The notes under the pieces were generated by a model. The model was given only the letters and a program-made list of their open reading frames with translations, was not told the origin of the DNA and ran no database searches. Shown here piece after piece: positions 1-7,748 of a stretch of DNA of 19,640 bases (the stretch's first letter is position 1; every line of letters starts with the position of its first letter). The stretch comes from Chloroflexota bacterium. GTDB lineage: Bacteria; Chloroflexota; Anaerolineae; UBA4142. Location of the stretch: positions 1 through 19,640 of the forward strand of contig JAMCRS010000181.1 of the NCBI GenBank assembly GCA_023380675.1, written 5' to 3'. The position numbers were made by a program, and so were the translations under genes.

Positions 1-220
1 ACTGACTGAAACCAGGGGACGCGACACTACGGCAGGCTGATCCCTGGGCGGGCAGCGACGTCCCAAACCGCCTTTCGGACCACTCCGGCTTCAAGTCCCC
101 AAAAGCCGCCATTAATCCACACTCTCTCGTCAACTGAAGGCGCGCCGAACGGCGGTGGCAGGCGGAGCTGAGCCTCGGCGGGCGCGCTGAAGACGAGTCC
201 GTGACGGAACGGTCCGCGAC
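1..220. other. Intergenic stretch downstream of the leftward operon; no supported gene
   Basis: I see no convincing gene here. On the minus strand an ATG at 112 opens a frame that stays open to the window edge (about 37 codons), but it has no clear ribosome binding site and no recognisable protein features. The leftward operon ends at 221 and no hairpin followed by a T-run is visible that would serve as its terminator. A weak dyad (CCAGGG at 12-17 with CCCTGG at 42-47) has a long loop and no T-tract. Confidence 0.4.
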
Positions 221-667
221 TTAGACCTTGCCCGTCAGCCGCGCGTGCCGCACACCAAGGATGACGAGCACTAGGACGAAGCCGCCGGATAGGAGCAGCA
301 AATCATCCCCCATGCCCGACTTGGGCAACTGGCTTGACGACGTTGGGCTGGGAGTAACCGTCGGCTGCGACGTGGTCTGGGCGCTCGCGAGCACTGGCGT
401 GTTGGTCGCGGCCTCGGCGACGACCAATGTCGGGGTCGCGGTTTCCGTGGGGGCTTCCGTGTCCGACGCCTGTGCGGTGGGCGAAGTCAGGTCCGTTACG
501 GCCGCAATGCGAACGGTCGGCGCAGGGAGCTGAGTCCGCGCTAGGTTCGAGACGAACAAATAGCCCCCCAGCCCCAGGATACCGATAATGAGCAGGGCCG
601 CCAAGCCAAGCGCGATCAGGATAAACATCCGGTTCGGGCCGCCCCCAGCGGGCGCAATCTCTGCCAT
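221..667 (-). CDS. Small membrane/surface protein with Thr/Pro/Ser-rich linker and C-terminal LPKSG anchor-like signal
   Basis: A 148-residue protein. A hydrophobic segment lies at about residues 14-40, then a low-complexity Thr/Pro/Ser/Ala stretch at about 50-112. After it comes LPKSG (114-118), a second hydrophobic segment (about 123-139) and a short basic tail (RHARLTGKV). The order LPxSG, hydrophobic helix, basic tail is that of a sortase cell-wall-sorting signal, and LPKTG-like variants occur in Chloroflexota. The N-terminal hydrophobic segment may be a signal peptide or a retained TM helix. The start is well supported: AAGGAG lies 9-10 nt upstream of the ATG. It is the last gene of the operon, 48 nt after the preceding stop. 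No sortase gene is in the window. The cell-surface location is inferred; the function is unknown. Confidence 0.8.
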   Translation of the reverse strand: MAEIAPAGGGPNRMFILIALGLAALLIIGILGLGGYLFVSNLARTQLPAPTVRIAAVTDLTSPTAQASDTEAPTETATPTLVVAEAATNTPVLASAQTTSQPTVTPSPTSSSQLPKSGMGDDLLLLSGGFVLVLVILGVRHARLTGKV

Positions 668-715
668 AATGAATGTCTCCTTTTCTATCAGACTGTCTGA
701 TTCAGGGACTGCTCC

Positions 716-1807
716 TTACCCTACTAGCTCCAAATTCTCCCAAGGAACGAAAACGCCTTCGCCTCCCGCCAGCTCGATCTCTGCTCCCCAAGCCGAAATA
801 CCACTTTCCAAATTCTGCGGCAGATTCGGTAAGGCATCTATTTTGCCGATCTCGTTCGCGTGCGGCGCACAGAGGATTCGCACGGTCGCACCAACACAGG
901 TCTCTGGCACCGGCGCCGCGACGATGCCAGCGGCGCTCGCCGAGCTGGTCACCGCGGGAATGAAAACCTCCGGCCGATCCGTACCACGCCGAGTCCCCAT
1001 CGTCGCGTTGACAGAAATCTCTTCGCCTACATGGGACGCCAAGAGCTCGAAAACTGGTGCCGCCATGGGCAGCTCGCCGAACCCATCGGTGATAACGGTA
1101 GGAATTCGAAATTCGGCGATCCGCGCCTGAAGGTGTGCAGACAGACTGCCGGCGACGAGTCCCGCCGCTTGGTCTTTGGCAATCCGCTCGAGGGCTTGCT
1201 CCGTCAGCCCCGCTCCGAGCAGCAGGACCGAGCCGTGTACGCTTACGTCGACCTTATCCTCGGTCAGGACGACGTCCGGCGCATCGACCATCTTTTTCAG
1301 CACGCCAAAGGCTTCACCGCCGGCTCCCCAGACGCCTTGTGCGAGTGAGCCCACCGATTCAATGGTCACGCCGAGGCCGGGTGTGACGTCGACCACGCTC
1401 CCACGGTAGAGAGCCTTGAGTTCCCGGGCCGAATCCGCCAGCCCAATCGCCACCCAGGACCCCTGGACGGCGGCGATATAGCCGGCGCTCGGCGCCCGAT
1501 AAATACGCTGAAGTGTGCCGAACAACTCTGGCTTGGAAGCAATGATCTCACGCGAGTACACTGCCTCGCCCGGCTTTTTGAGCAGGTGATCGCTCAGCTT
1601 GGCCTCGGGGACGTGGAGATAACGCGCCACCGGCACCGCCATGAGATGTGTCGAGCTATTCGCGCGCGCAACCACATTCAGCGGATCGACGTAGCTCCCT
1701 ACGCTCGCCGTGACCTGGCCGGGTGAAGCGAGCGTTCGCTTGCGGCGGATTCGAGTCAGCGACTGGACACATGTGACCGGTAAAACAGGTAGAGGTGAAT
1801 CAGACAT
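716..1807 (-). CDS. Conserved protein of unknown function, translationally coupled to the MutL-like ATPase
   Basis: A 363-residue protein with no signal peptide or clear TM segment. I chose the ATG at 1807 over an in-frame start 15 codons upstream. It overlaps the upstream stop as TGATG and has a GGGGG ribosome-binding sequence just before it. The N-terminal half (through about residue 150) has short beta-rich blocks with Gly turns (for example LASPGQVTAS, KPGEAVYSREII, YRGSVVDVTPGLGV). These recall barrel-sandwich or lipoyl-like beta structures, but the resemblance is by eye and weak. The C-terminal half contains a hydrophobic Gly-rich strand (SVLLLGAGL) and alternating alpha/beta character. 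The one-base stop/start overlap implies coupled expression with the MutL-like protein and a likely functional partnership. I do not recognise a named family. Confidence 0.85.
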   Translation of the reverse strand: MSDSPLPVLPVTCVQSLTRIRRKRTLASPGQVTASVGSYVDPLNVVARANSSTHLMAVPVARYLHVPEAKLSDHLLKKPGEAVYSREIIASKPELFGTLQRIYRAPSAGYIAAVQGSWVAIGLADSARELKALYRGSVVDVTPGLGVTIESVGSLAQGVWGAGGEAFGVLKKMVDAPDVVLTEDKVDVSVHGSVLLLGAGLTEQALERIAKDQAAGLVAGSLSAHLQARIAEFRIPTVITDGFGELPMAAPVFELLASHVGEEISVNATMGTRRGTDRPEVFIPAVTSSASAAGIVAAPVPETCVGATVRILCAPHANEIGKIDALPNLPQNLESGISAWGAEIELAGGEGVFVPWENLELVG

Positions 1808-3615
1808 CAGCCCCCAATATCCCATAGCCATTCCTGGACCTTGGTCCTGCACTTGTCGGCATCGGAAGGCAAGGCAATCGGCCGCCCCCGCGCGTCGATG
1901 ATAACCCCAATCGTGCCGCCCTCCACCTCCGCCTTGTAAACCCCTTTGGGGGCAGAGGGAAGAAGGGCGCTGCCCACTGTTTCCACTTCCAAGGAGGCCC
2001 GTTGTCCCGGGGCAAGGGGAATCACTTCGAGCGATCCGTGCTCGACCTCGAGACTCATGGCACCGCTTCCCGTGGGCTGGACTTGCACGCGCAAGTCAAT
2101 TTGGCCTTCGCGGTTGTTCGAGATCGGTGCAATCACCGTCCCCAGAGTCGTAAAGCCATCCCGTTCCAGAACGCCCGCCGCCGCCGCCGCACTGATCGAC
2201 GCGAGCGCGCCGAAGGAGGGCGCGAGATTCAGCGCGTCGACCGCGAGGGTCAAAATCCCTTGCGGCTGGAGCGCATCGAGAGCCATCAGTGCAACCGAGC
2301 CCCAACTGGTATTGCGCGACAAGGCCGCACCGCTGAGGAGGATGAGCTCCGCGCCCTTTACCTCGATGCCGCTCGAACGCGCCGCGAGCGCAATCGCCTC
2401 CCGCACAGCCGCTTGCATCAGACGCGCCTCTTCGCGAGTGGCGGGGATCGAGGCCGGATGGACGGCATGGTTGAGATAATAGGCGAGAGCTTCCTCCGGG
2501 CTGATTTCGAAAGGCAGCCAACTGACCAGCCTGTCCACGCCCGCTTGCGCCACGAGCGACTCGAGGCCGAACCCCGTGCCCAAGTCGGCATGAACTACTC
2601 GCTTGAAAGCTTCCCCTTGCGCGTTGACGAGGGTCGTCGCCGATCCTCCGATGTCGACGCCGACGACATTCAAATTGTGGCGGCGACTGAGGAAACGAAC
2701 GACGTTCTCAAAGGCCCGCGCGGCGGGCAGAACCGGCGCCTGCGTCCATTCGGCCAGTCCCTTTACGCCGGGGAGGTTGCCAATTTTGCGCTCTTCATAG
2801 AGGGCTTCTAGCTCATGCTGCAGAGGACGCGGGTTCTCCCGGTCGAGCGCGGGGTGAACATTATCCACCACGCGCAGGGGCGCGACCTGGCCCACGCGCG
2901 CGGCAATCTCGGGGCGGGCTTGACGGTTCCCGGCAAAGACGACAACCGGGCGAGCACTTGTGTCGCGCCCCGCCGAAATCACGGCGACCAAATTCGCTAG
3001 TTCATACAAGGCCGTCGTCGCGCCTCCGTCAATGCCGCCGACCAAGACGATCACTTCCGGGTTGGCCTGCGCCAATTTTTCAGCGGCGAGAGCGGCTGGA
3101 TCGGATAGCGGCTCGGTTCGCTTCTGGTCGCTCCCCTCGGCGTCGCCATCTCCCGGCCTCAAATCCTCCCCATCGCGTGCCACCACGGTCGCTCCGAGCC
3201 AACGGCTGCCTGTCTCGTCCAAGGCGAGCGTCGCTTCGACAGTGGCGTAGGTGCTGTTGATCGCGCGCGTCGCGCTCGCCAGACTCACGGCACGACTCAA
3301 GCCGACGATGGCTACCCGGATGGGCAGCGGGGCGCTGGTCGCGGCGGCGAAAGCATCAACGCCCTGCCCGGTGGGAAGCTCGGGCGTGATCAACCGGCCA
3401 TCCTCAGTCAGCAGCCGGCGGTTCACGCGCGCCTGAAGCTGCTCGGCAACGCGCCGAACGCCAACCAGAACATCCGCGTTGGGCGATTCCGTCGTCGTGG
3501 GTGTCACGCCAACGCCGACAAAGCGGTACTCCCCCCCGACGAGGTCGACGAGTCCCACTTTGGTGTTTACACTGCCGCAATCGGCAATCAGAAAGGATTC
3601 AGGCTTGTCTGGCAT
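1807..3615 (-). CDS. MutL/GlmL-family ASKHA-type ATPase (glutamate mutase L-like)
   Basis: A 602-residue protein with the features of the MutL (GlmL) family, annotated as a reactivating or chaperone ATPase of B12-dependent aminomutases. The N-terminal phosphate-binding block is at about residues 8-23 (LIADCGSVNTKVGLVD). A second glycine-rich phosphate/adenosine block is at about 316-330 (VVGVDIGGSATTLV), and a further ASKHA-like signature is near 415-428 (ILLSGAALSRN). The remaining ~130 residues are beta-rich. The ATG at 3615 is 25 nt after the preceding stop and has no strong Shine-Dalgarno, so coupling is plausible. No glutamate or ornithine aminomutase subunit is in the window; the neighbours are membrane and zinc-ribbon proteins. 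The family call is firm; a mutase-related role here is doubtful. Confidence 0.88.
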   Translation of the reverse strand: MPDKPESFLIADCGSVNTKVGLVDLVGGEYRFVGVGVTPTTTESPNADVLVGVRRVAEQLQARVNRRLLTEDGRLITPELPTGQGVDAFAAATSAPLPIRVAIVGLSRAVSLASATRAINSTYATVEATLALDETGSRWLGATVVARDGEDLRPGDGDAEGSDQKRTEPLSDPAALAAEKLAQANPEVIVLVGGIDGGATTALYELANLVAVISAGRDTSARPVVVFAGNRQARPEIAARVGQVAPLRVVDNVHPALDRENPRPLQHELEALYEERKIGNLPGVKGLAEWTQAPVLPAARAFENVVRFLSRRHNLNVVGVDIGGSATTLVNAQGEAFKRVVHADLGTGFGLESLVAQAGVDRLVSWLPFEISPEEALAYYLNHAVHPASIPATREEARLMQAAVREAIALAARSSGIEVKGAELILLSGAALSRNTSWGSVALMALDALQPQGILTLAVDALNLAPSFGALASISAAAAAGVLERDGFTTLGTVIAPISNNREGQIDLRVQVQPTGSGAMSLEVEHGSLEVIPLAPGQRASLEVETVGSALLPSAPKGVYKAEVEGGTIGVIIDARGRPIALPSDADKCRTKVQEWLWDIGG

Positions 3616-3640
3616 AGAATTGCAGAAGGCGGTCGCCGCA

Positions 3641-4294
3641 CTATTTCACGACGCCCAGCCAATCGTGTAACAAAAAGTATACGCGACCGATGAGAATGGA
3701 GATTCGTGAAACAGCCGTATCCGCAAAAATAGCGCCGAACGCGATCAAGATGAACCAGCGGCCGACATAACCCCAGCGGGCGGCCACTGCATCGAGCACG
3801 CGCATTGCCCGCCGCTCTCCTCCGGTCACAAATCGGAAGGAAAGCAAAGCGCCCACGGTCCCCACCACGAGGATCAAACCATTGACGAGCGTCCCGGTGT
3901 CCTGGAATCGAGAAATGGCGGTTGCGGTAGCCGCCAGCTGGGGCCACAGCGCTCCGCTGATCGCGCCGCCAATCGTGAGCGCCCCGCCCACGCCGAACAA
4001 AAATGCCATGCTGACATTTCCGAACGGCGCCCAAGCGGCGCGAACCTTGGTCAATAAGAGAATTCCCAATACCAAGGGAACCGCCAGCGGCCAATTCACG
4101 GCCGGGGCCGTCGTCAACGGAACGACGAGTCGTGGAAGGAGAATGGAATAGATCGCGACCGTCGTCGCGTAGCCAACCGCCACTCCGACGAAAATGGCCT
4201 GGGCTAACCGGAAGAGCGGCGTATCTCCCAGGAGATAGCTGAATACCAAAAGGGTCAGAATGGCGCCAACCCATACGCCGAGGACGTCAGTCAT
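3641..4294 (-). CDS. Multi-pass membrane protein of unknown function
   Basis: A 217-residue, strongly hydrophobic protein with about six predicted membrane segments by eye (roughly residues 6-22, 29-60, 68-82, 92-112, 134-152, 178-200). Charged clusters such as GGERRAMR separate the later ones. No catalytic motif is recognised. The ATG overlaps the end of the upstream zinc-ribbon gene by 8 nt and has an AGGA ribosome binding site 4-5 nt before it, so the two are probably translationally coupled. It lies between the zinc-ribbon scaffold and the MutL-like ATPase, which suggests it is a membrane subunit of the same machinery. That role is inferred from position only. Confidence 0.85.
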   Translation of the reverse strand: MTDVLGVWVGAILTLLVFSYLLGDTPLFRLAQAIFVGVAVGYATTVAIYSILLPRLVVPLTTAPAVNWPLAVPLVLGILLLTKVRAAWAPFGNVSMAFLFGVGGALTIGGAISGALWPQLAATATAISRFQDTGTLVNGLILVVGTVGALLSFRFVTGGERRAMRVLDAVAARWGYVGRWFILIAFGAIFADTAVSRISILIGRVYFLLHDWLGVVK

Positions 4295-7142
4295 TTTGTC
4301 CTGTTGCCCGCCGAGAGATCAGGAACGCGATATTGCCCAATATGATGATGAAGGCGAGCACCAGCTGCGCAGCGCCCTGCGCGTTCACGCTTGTGAGCGC
4401 CAGCCCCGTTCGATTCGAGAGGATCTCGTATTGCGCCGCGCCATTCAATCCGCTCAGCACACCGACCAGTTGATTCGCAGCGCGATAAGCACGCGCCCGC
4501 GGTTCGACCGCGGCGCTCACCCCTGCGACGACAGGCACATGGCCGCGTCCTTGGAACTGCTCCATCCACATCTTGAGCGGCTCTTCCGATCCGGCCAACT
4601 CGACGACGAGGGACACCCTGGATAGATCCAAGTTGGAAATGAGAGGTAATTGCTTGAGCGGTGAACTTTGCACGAAATCGATCCCATTGGCCGGGAAGCC
4701 GCTGGCGGCGAGTTGTGCCAACCCGGCTTCATGACCGGGCAAATAACCCGCATTCACGTAGTCGATCCCGTACACATAATTGCTATTCCCCGAGGTCGCC
4801 TGCTCGAGAATGTGTTGTGCAAGAAAGGGGCCCGTTTCGAGCGTGCTGAGCGCAATCACCTTGATGCGGCGTTTGACCAAATCACGCACAATGGCATTGG
4901 CCTGCAAGTCCATCTCTCCAGCGACGCTCGGGTCGTAATCAAAAGCGACCAGGACGACTGCGTCCGACGGGAGACGCTGGATCACGTCGTAAAATTCGGC
5001 GGCCGGTGTGTTCACGATCGGCACCGCCGCGCCTGCCAGTCCGGCTGGGAGGAAGAACGGAACGATAACGGCCAGGAGCAAGAGTATGTAGATGAACGGG
5101 CGAATCGTCCATCTGCCGCGCACCTGCGGCGCCACCGGCTCTTCCGCTTCGGCCGCAGGCTGGGCAAGAATACTCGTAAATAGATGAGCGCCGTTCTGGC
5201 CGTCTCCGGGGACGGAAGGTCGGACCGGAGGATGCGGCTCGGTAATGGCCAGTGCCAAAGGCAAGATGCCACGCAAACCGGCGAGTGGCCCACTCGCCTC
5301 GATCGGCAAGTCCGCCGGAGTGGAAGGCTCTAGCAACTCGGCGGGTTTGAGGGCCGCAATCCAGGAAGGGACTTCCTCGGGTCGCGCCGGCTCTATGGCC
5401 GGGACCGGCTCTGTTTCGGTGGGCGCTCTCTCAGCGGCTGTCGATGGTCCCTCAATAGCCCCTTGCGCAGGAGTGGAAATGGGAACACGCAGCCAGTCCG
5501 GAATGTCCTCAAGCTCAGAGGGGGCTTGCTCTGTCTCGCCGGCCGGTTCTTTCTCTCGAAGAGAAGCGGTGGTACCTTCCACTGATGCAGCCGGCTGCCC
5601 CTCGACCGGTTGTTCGGCTGGATGCTCTTCAGTCGGGGGTGTCTGTTCCGCCAGGAATGCTTCGAGCGATTCGGCTGTCTCGGGCTGCGCCGCGCGCATT
5701 TGCTTCAGCCAGTCCGGCAGTTCCACCGCATGCTCGAGGGTTTCCGCTTGCGGTACCGCAGCCTCATCTCGAACCCGAGGCTCCGGAGGCTTTTCCGCCT
5801 CGACGGTCTCAGCGGCCACGGGTGCACTTGGTTCAACAGGCGGCCCCGCTGGTTCCTCTATCCGAGTAGGTAATTCAACGTCAGAAGCGAGTGTCTCCTC
5901 CGCGCTGGGAACGTGATCTGGAGGAGGCACCTCCTCCAGAAGAGGCAACTTCGGAGCAGTGAGTCCCTCCACCGGAGGGGGCGCTTGATGCGCGGTCGTT
6001 TCCGCCAGTTCCGGCCCTACCTCCGCGGCCGGCATCTCCTCCGCCGCCGGCTCTACCTCCGCGGCCGGCATCTCCTCCGCCGCCGGCTCTGCAGTCGGCA
6101 TCTCTTCCGCCGGCTGCCCCACCTCCGCAGCCGGCATTTCTTCCGCCGCCTGCCCCACCTCCGCAGCCGGCATCTCCTCCACCGCTGGCTCCGCAGCCGG
6201 CATCTCTTCCGCCGCCTGCCCTACCTCTGCCGCTGTCGGTGCCTCTGGCGTGAGGGCGCTCAGTTGCTCAAGCCAATCCGGCGCCTCTTCCTCAGAGGAG
6301 GCCGGGGCCTCTTCCTCCGACTGCAAATGCCTAATCCAGCTCGGTTCCTCCTCGGCCGGGGTGGATCCGGGTTCGGAGGCAGCTGAGGCGACCTCCTCAC
6401 GCATCCGCTGGATCCAAGGGGGGTCCTCCGGCTCGGAAGAGGCGCCTCCTTGTGCAGACGGCTCGGCCCCGGATTCTTCTTCTCGCATTTGCTGCAGCCA
6501 ATCAGGGACCGCGGATTGGGAAGACGGTCCGGCAGGCTCTTCAACTTGCGGCGGCGCCTGTTTCAAGAGCTTTAACCAATCAGGTTCTGTGTCCGGTTCC
6601 TGAGCAGGTGACTCTGCCGGTGGCTCACTCGGTTTGTCCGGAGATTCTGCCGGCCGTTCTCCCGCCTTGACTGCCAATTCCTCGGCGGATTCGAGGACCT
6701 GATCCTGTTGGGCAGCCGGGGCTGTTTGCTCAGGTGCGATCGCCACTTGGGGCAAGCTCAACAACCAATCGGGCACATCCTCTTCGGCCGCGGGAACCGG
6801 TTTGGATGCCGCCGGTTCTGTTTCAGATTCGGCCAGCGCTGGCTCGGCTGGAGCCCGAGAGTCCTTTTCCGGCTCCTGGGCTGGCGGTGGAGGGGCATCC
6901 GGTTTGGCAGGGAGAGTCGGTCCTATGGCCGGTGGGGCCATGGGAGACTCTGCCGGGGCCGGGGCACCGCTCGGAGAGGCGAGGCGCGTTCCACAGTTCG
7001 AGCAAAAAGCCGCCCCTACAGGATTGTCCATTCCGCAGCCAGGGCACAAGACGCCGGCAGGCGGCTGCAAGCGCGTGCCGCAATTGTTGCAGAACTTACT
7101 TCCATCTCGGTTTTGGGTCCCGCAGTGATTACAGTATATCAT
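4287..7142 (-). CDS. Large zinc-ribbon protein with P-[DPS]-W-[LI] motif array and membrane-anchored C-terminal domain
   Basis: A 951-residue protein. Two zinc ribbons open it (Cys4/7/18/21 and Cys33/36/47/50, each CxxC-x10-CxxC). A low-complexity Pro/Ala/Glu arm follows (about 55-680), carrying nine copies of P-[DPS]-W-[LI] followed by a short amphipathic stretch, such as VPDWLQQMREE, DPPWIQRMREE and APDWLEQLSAL, spread over about residues 122-597. Within the arm (about 304-375) six EEMP[AT]AE units repeat in tandem. A TM segment lies at about 682-704, then an alpha/beta-like domain of about 215 residues (strands such as VVLVAFDYDP and RIKVIALS), then a final TM helix (about 924-945). The likely topology is zinc ribbons and arm in the cytoplasm with the C-terminal domain outside. 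The ATG has a poor Shine-Dalgarno and follows the upstream stop by 6 nt. Function unknown; a scaffold role is inferred. Confidence 0.9.
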   Translation of the reverse strand: MIYCNHCGTQNRDGSKFCNNCGTRLQPPAGVLCPGCGMDNPVGAAFCSNCGTRLASPSGAPAPAESPMAPPAIGPTLPAKPDAPPPPAQEPEKDSRAPAEPALAESETEPAASKPVPAAEEDVPDWLLSLPQVAIAPEQTAPAAQQDQVLESAEELAVKAGERPAESPDKPSEPPAESPAQEPDTEPDWLKLLKQAPPQVEEPAGPSSQSAVPDWLQQMREEESGAEPSAQGGASSEPEDPPWIQRMREEVASAASEPGSTPAEEEPSWIRHLQSEEEAPASSEEEAPDWLEQLSALTPEAPTAAEVGQAAEEMPAAEPAVEEMPAAEVGQAAEEMPAAEVGQPAEEMPTAEPAAEEMPAAEVEPAAEEMPAAEVGPELAETTAHQAPPPVEGLTAPKLPLLEEVPPPDHVPSAEETLASDVELPTRIEEPAGPPVEPSAPVAAETVEAEKPPEPRVRDEAAVPQAETLEHAVELPDWLKQMRAAQPETAESLEAFLAEQTPPTEEHPAEQPVEGQPAASVEGTTASLREKEPAGETEQAPSELEDIPDWLRVPISTPAQGAIEGPSTAAERAPTETEPVPAIEPARPEEVPSWIAALKPAELLEPSTPADLPIEASGPLAGLRGILPLALAITEPHPPVRPSVPGDGQNGAHLFTSILAQPAAEAEEPVAPQVRGRWTIRPFIYILLLLAVIVPFFLPAGLAGAAVPIVNTPAAEFYDVIQRLPSDAVVLVAFDYDPSVAGEMDLQANAIVRDLVKRRIKVIALSTLETGPFLAQHILEQATSGNSNYVYGIDYVNAGYLPGHEAGLAQLAASGFPANGIDFVQSSPLKQLPLISNLDLSRVSLVVELAGSEEPLKMWMEQFQGRGHVPVVAGVSAAVEPRARAYRAANQLVGVLSGLNGAAQYEILSNRTGLALTSVNAQGAAQLVLAFIIILGNIAFLISRRATGQND
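5988..6240 (-). repeat. In-frame tandem repeat encoding EEMP[AT]AE units
   Basis: Within the zinc-ribbon gene, six imperfect units of about 10-12 codons encode EEMPAAE or EEMPTAE followed by variable VGQ, PAA or VEPAA linkers. At DNA level the plus strand shows recurring blocks such as GGCATCTCCTCCGCCGCCGG and its variants. Such arrays expand and contract by slippage, so the number of units may vary between strains. The boundaries are approximate. Confidence 0.8.
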
Positions 7143-7148
7143 TCTGGT

Positions 7149-7748
7149 TTATTCGGAATACGGCCGATCTAGTCCGACAATCAAACGCAGAGCAGTTGCA
7201 GTCGCCCCCAATGCAACTCCCAGCAGGATGCCGCGCATCCCGGCCGTACTCGGGATGGAGAGCACCCACTCTCGCGCGTCCGCTAGAGCGCCGAACCACG
7301 GCACCTGACCGAGAAAGACGATCAGAGCCGCGAGGAGCATCAAGGCCGTTTCAAGACTGCGCGCCCTGAATGCGCGAAAAGCTGCCGTCGCGAGCAGGAA
7401 GACGAGGAGCGCCAAGAACGAACTCTGCAGAGGGATGTAGACGTTGTCAAAGATCCACAGCATCGGGCCGCCCGGCAGGCCGTAGAGCAAGCCGACGGCG
7501 ATCACCGCGGCTGAAGTGACAAGGATAATCAAACTGTAGCCCGCGCCCGGTTCGTTACGGCGAACGACCCGGCCAAGATGGACCGTGAGGAGATTGACGA
7601 GTCCGAGGAGCAGAGCAAAAGCCGCAAGGATAACCGTCCACTCGGCAAAGGCCGTGCCCAATGGATTCAATAACGGGTGCCGCAGAAAAAAAGCCAAGAG
7701 GACAATCAGGCCCACCCCGACGGCGACAGCCGTTGCCACCCACCTCAT
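7149..7748 (-). CDS. Six-TM membrane protein of unknown function
   Basis: A 199-residue protein with six hydrophobic segments (about residues 4-22, 36-58, 71-90, 102-127, 132-152, 166-190) joined by short loops, several of them Arg-rich (HLGRVVRRNEPG, AFRAFRARS). No enzyme motif is visible. The ATG directly follows the stop of the DUF6754-like gene (no gap), with a GGTGG ribosome-binding sequence about 6 nt upstream. Its stop lies 6 nt before the zinc-ribbon gene. It is probably an integral subunit expressed in step with its neighbours; I cannot assign a family. Confidence 0.85.
   Translation of the reverse strand: MRWVATAVAVGVGLIVLLAFFLRHPLLNPLGTAFAEWTVILAAFALLLGLVNLLTVHLGRVVRRNEPGAGYSLIILVTSAAVIAVGLLYGLPGGPMLWIFDNVYIPLQSSFLALLVFLLATAAFRAFRARSLETALMLLAALIVFLGQVPWFGALADAREWVLSIPSTAGMRGILLGVALGATATALRLIVGLDRPYSE

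Noticed and set aside
1..112. Minus-strand ATG at 112 with an open frame to the window edge
   Set aside because: Only 37 codons, no Shine-Dalgarno and no recognisable features; may be chance in GC-rich sequence.
5245..5916. Ser/Gly-rich open frames on the plus strand opposite the zinc-ribbon gene
   Set aside because: They are the mirror of the Pro/Ala/Glu-rich arm; the minus frame has the Cys ribbons, the Trp motifs and the TM segments.
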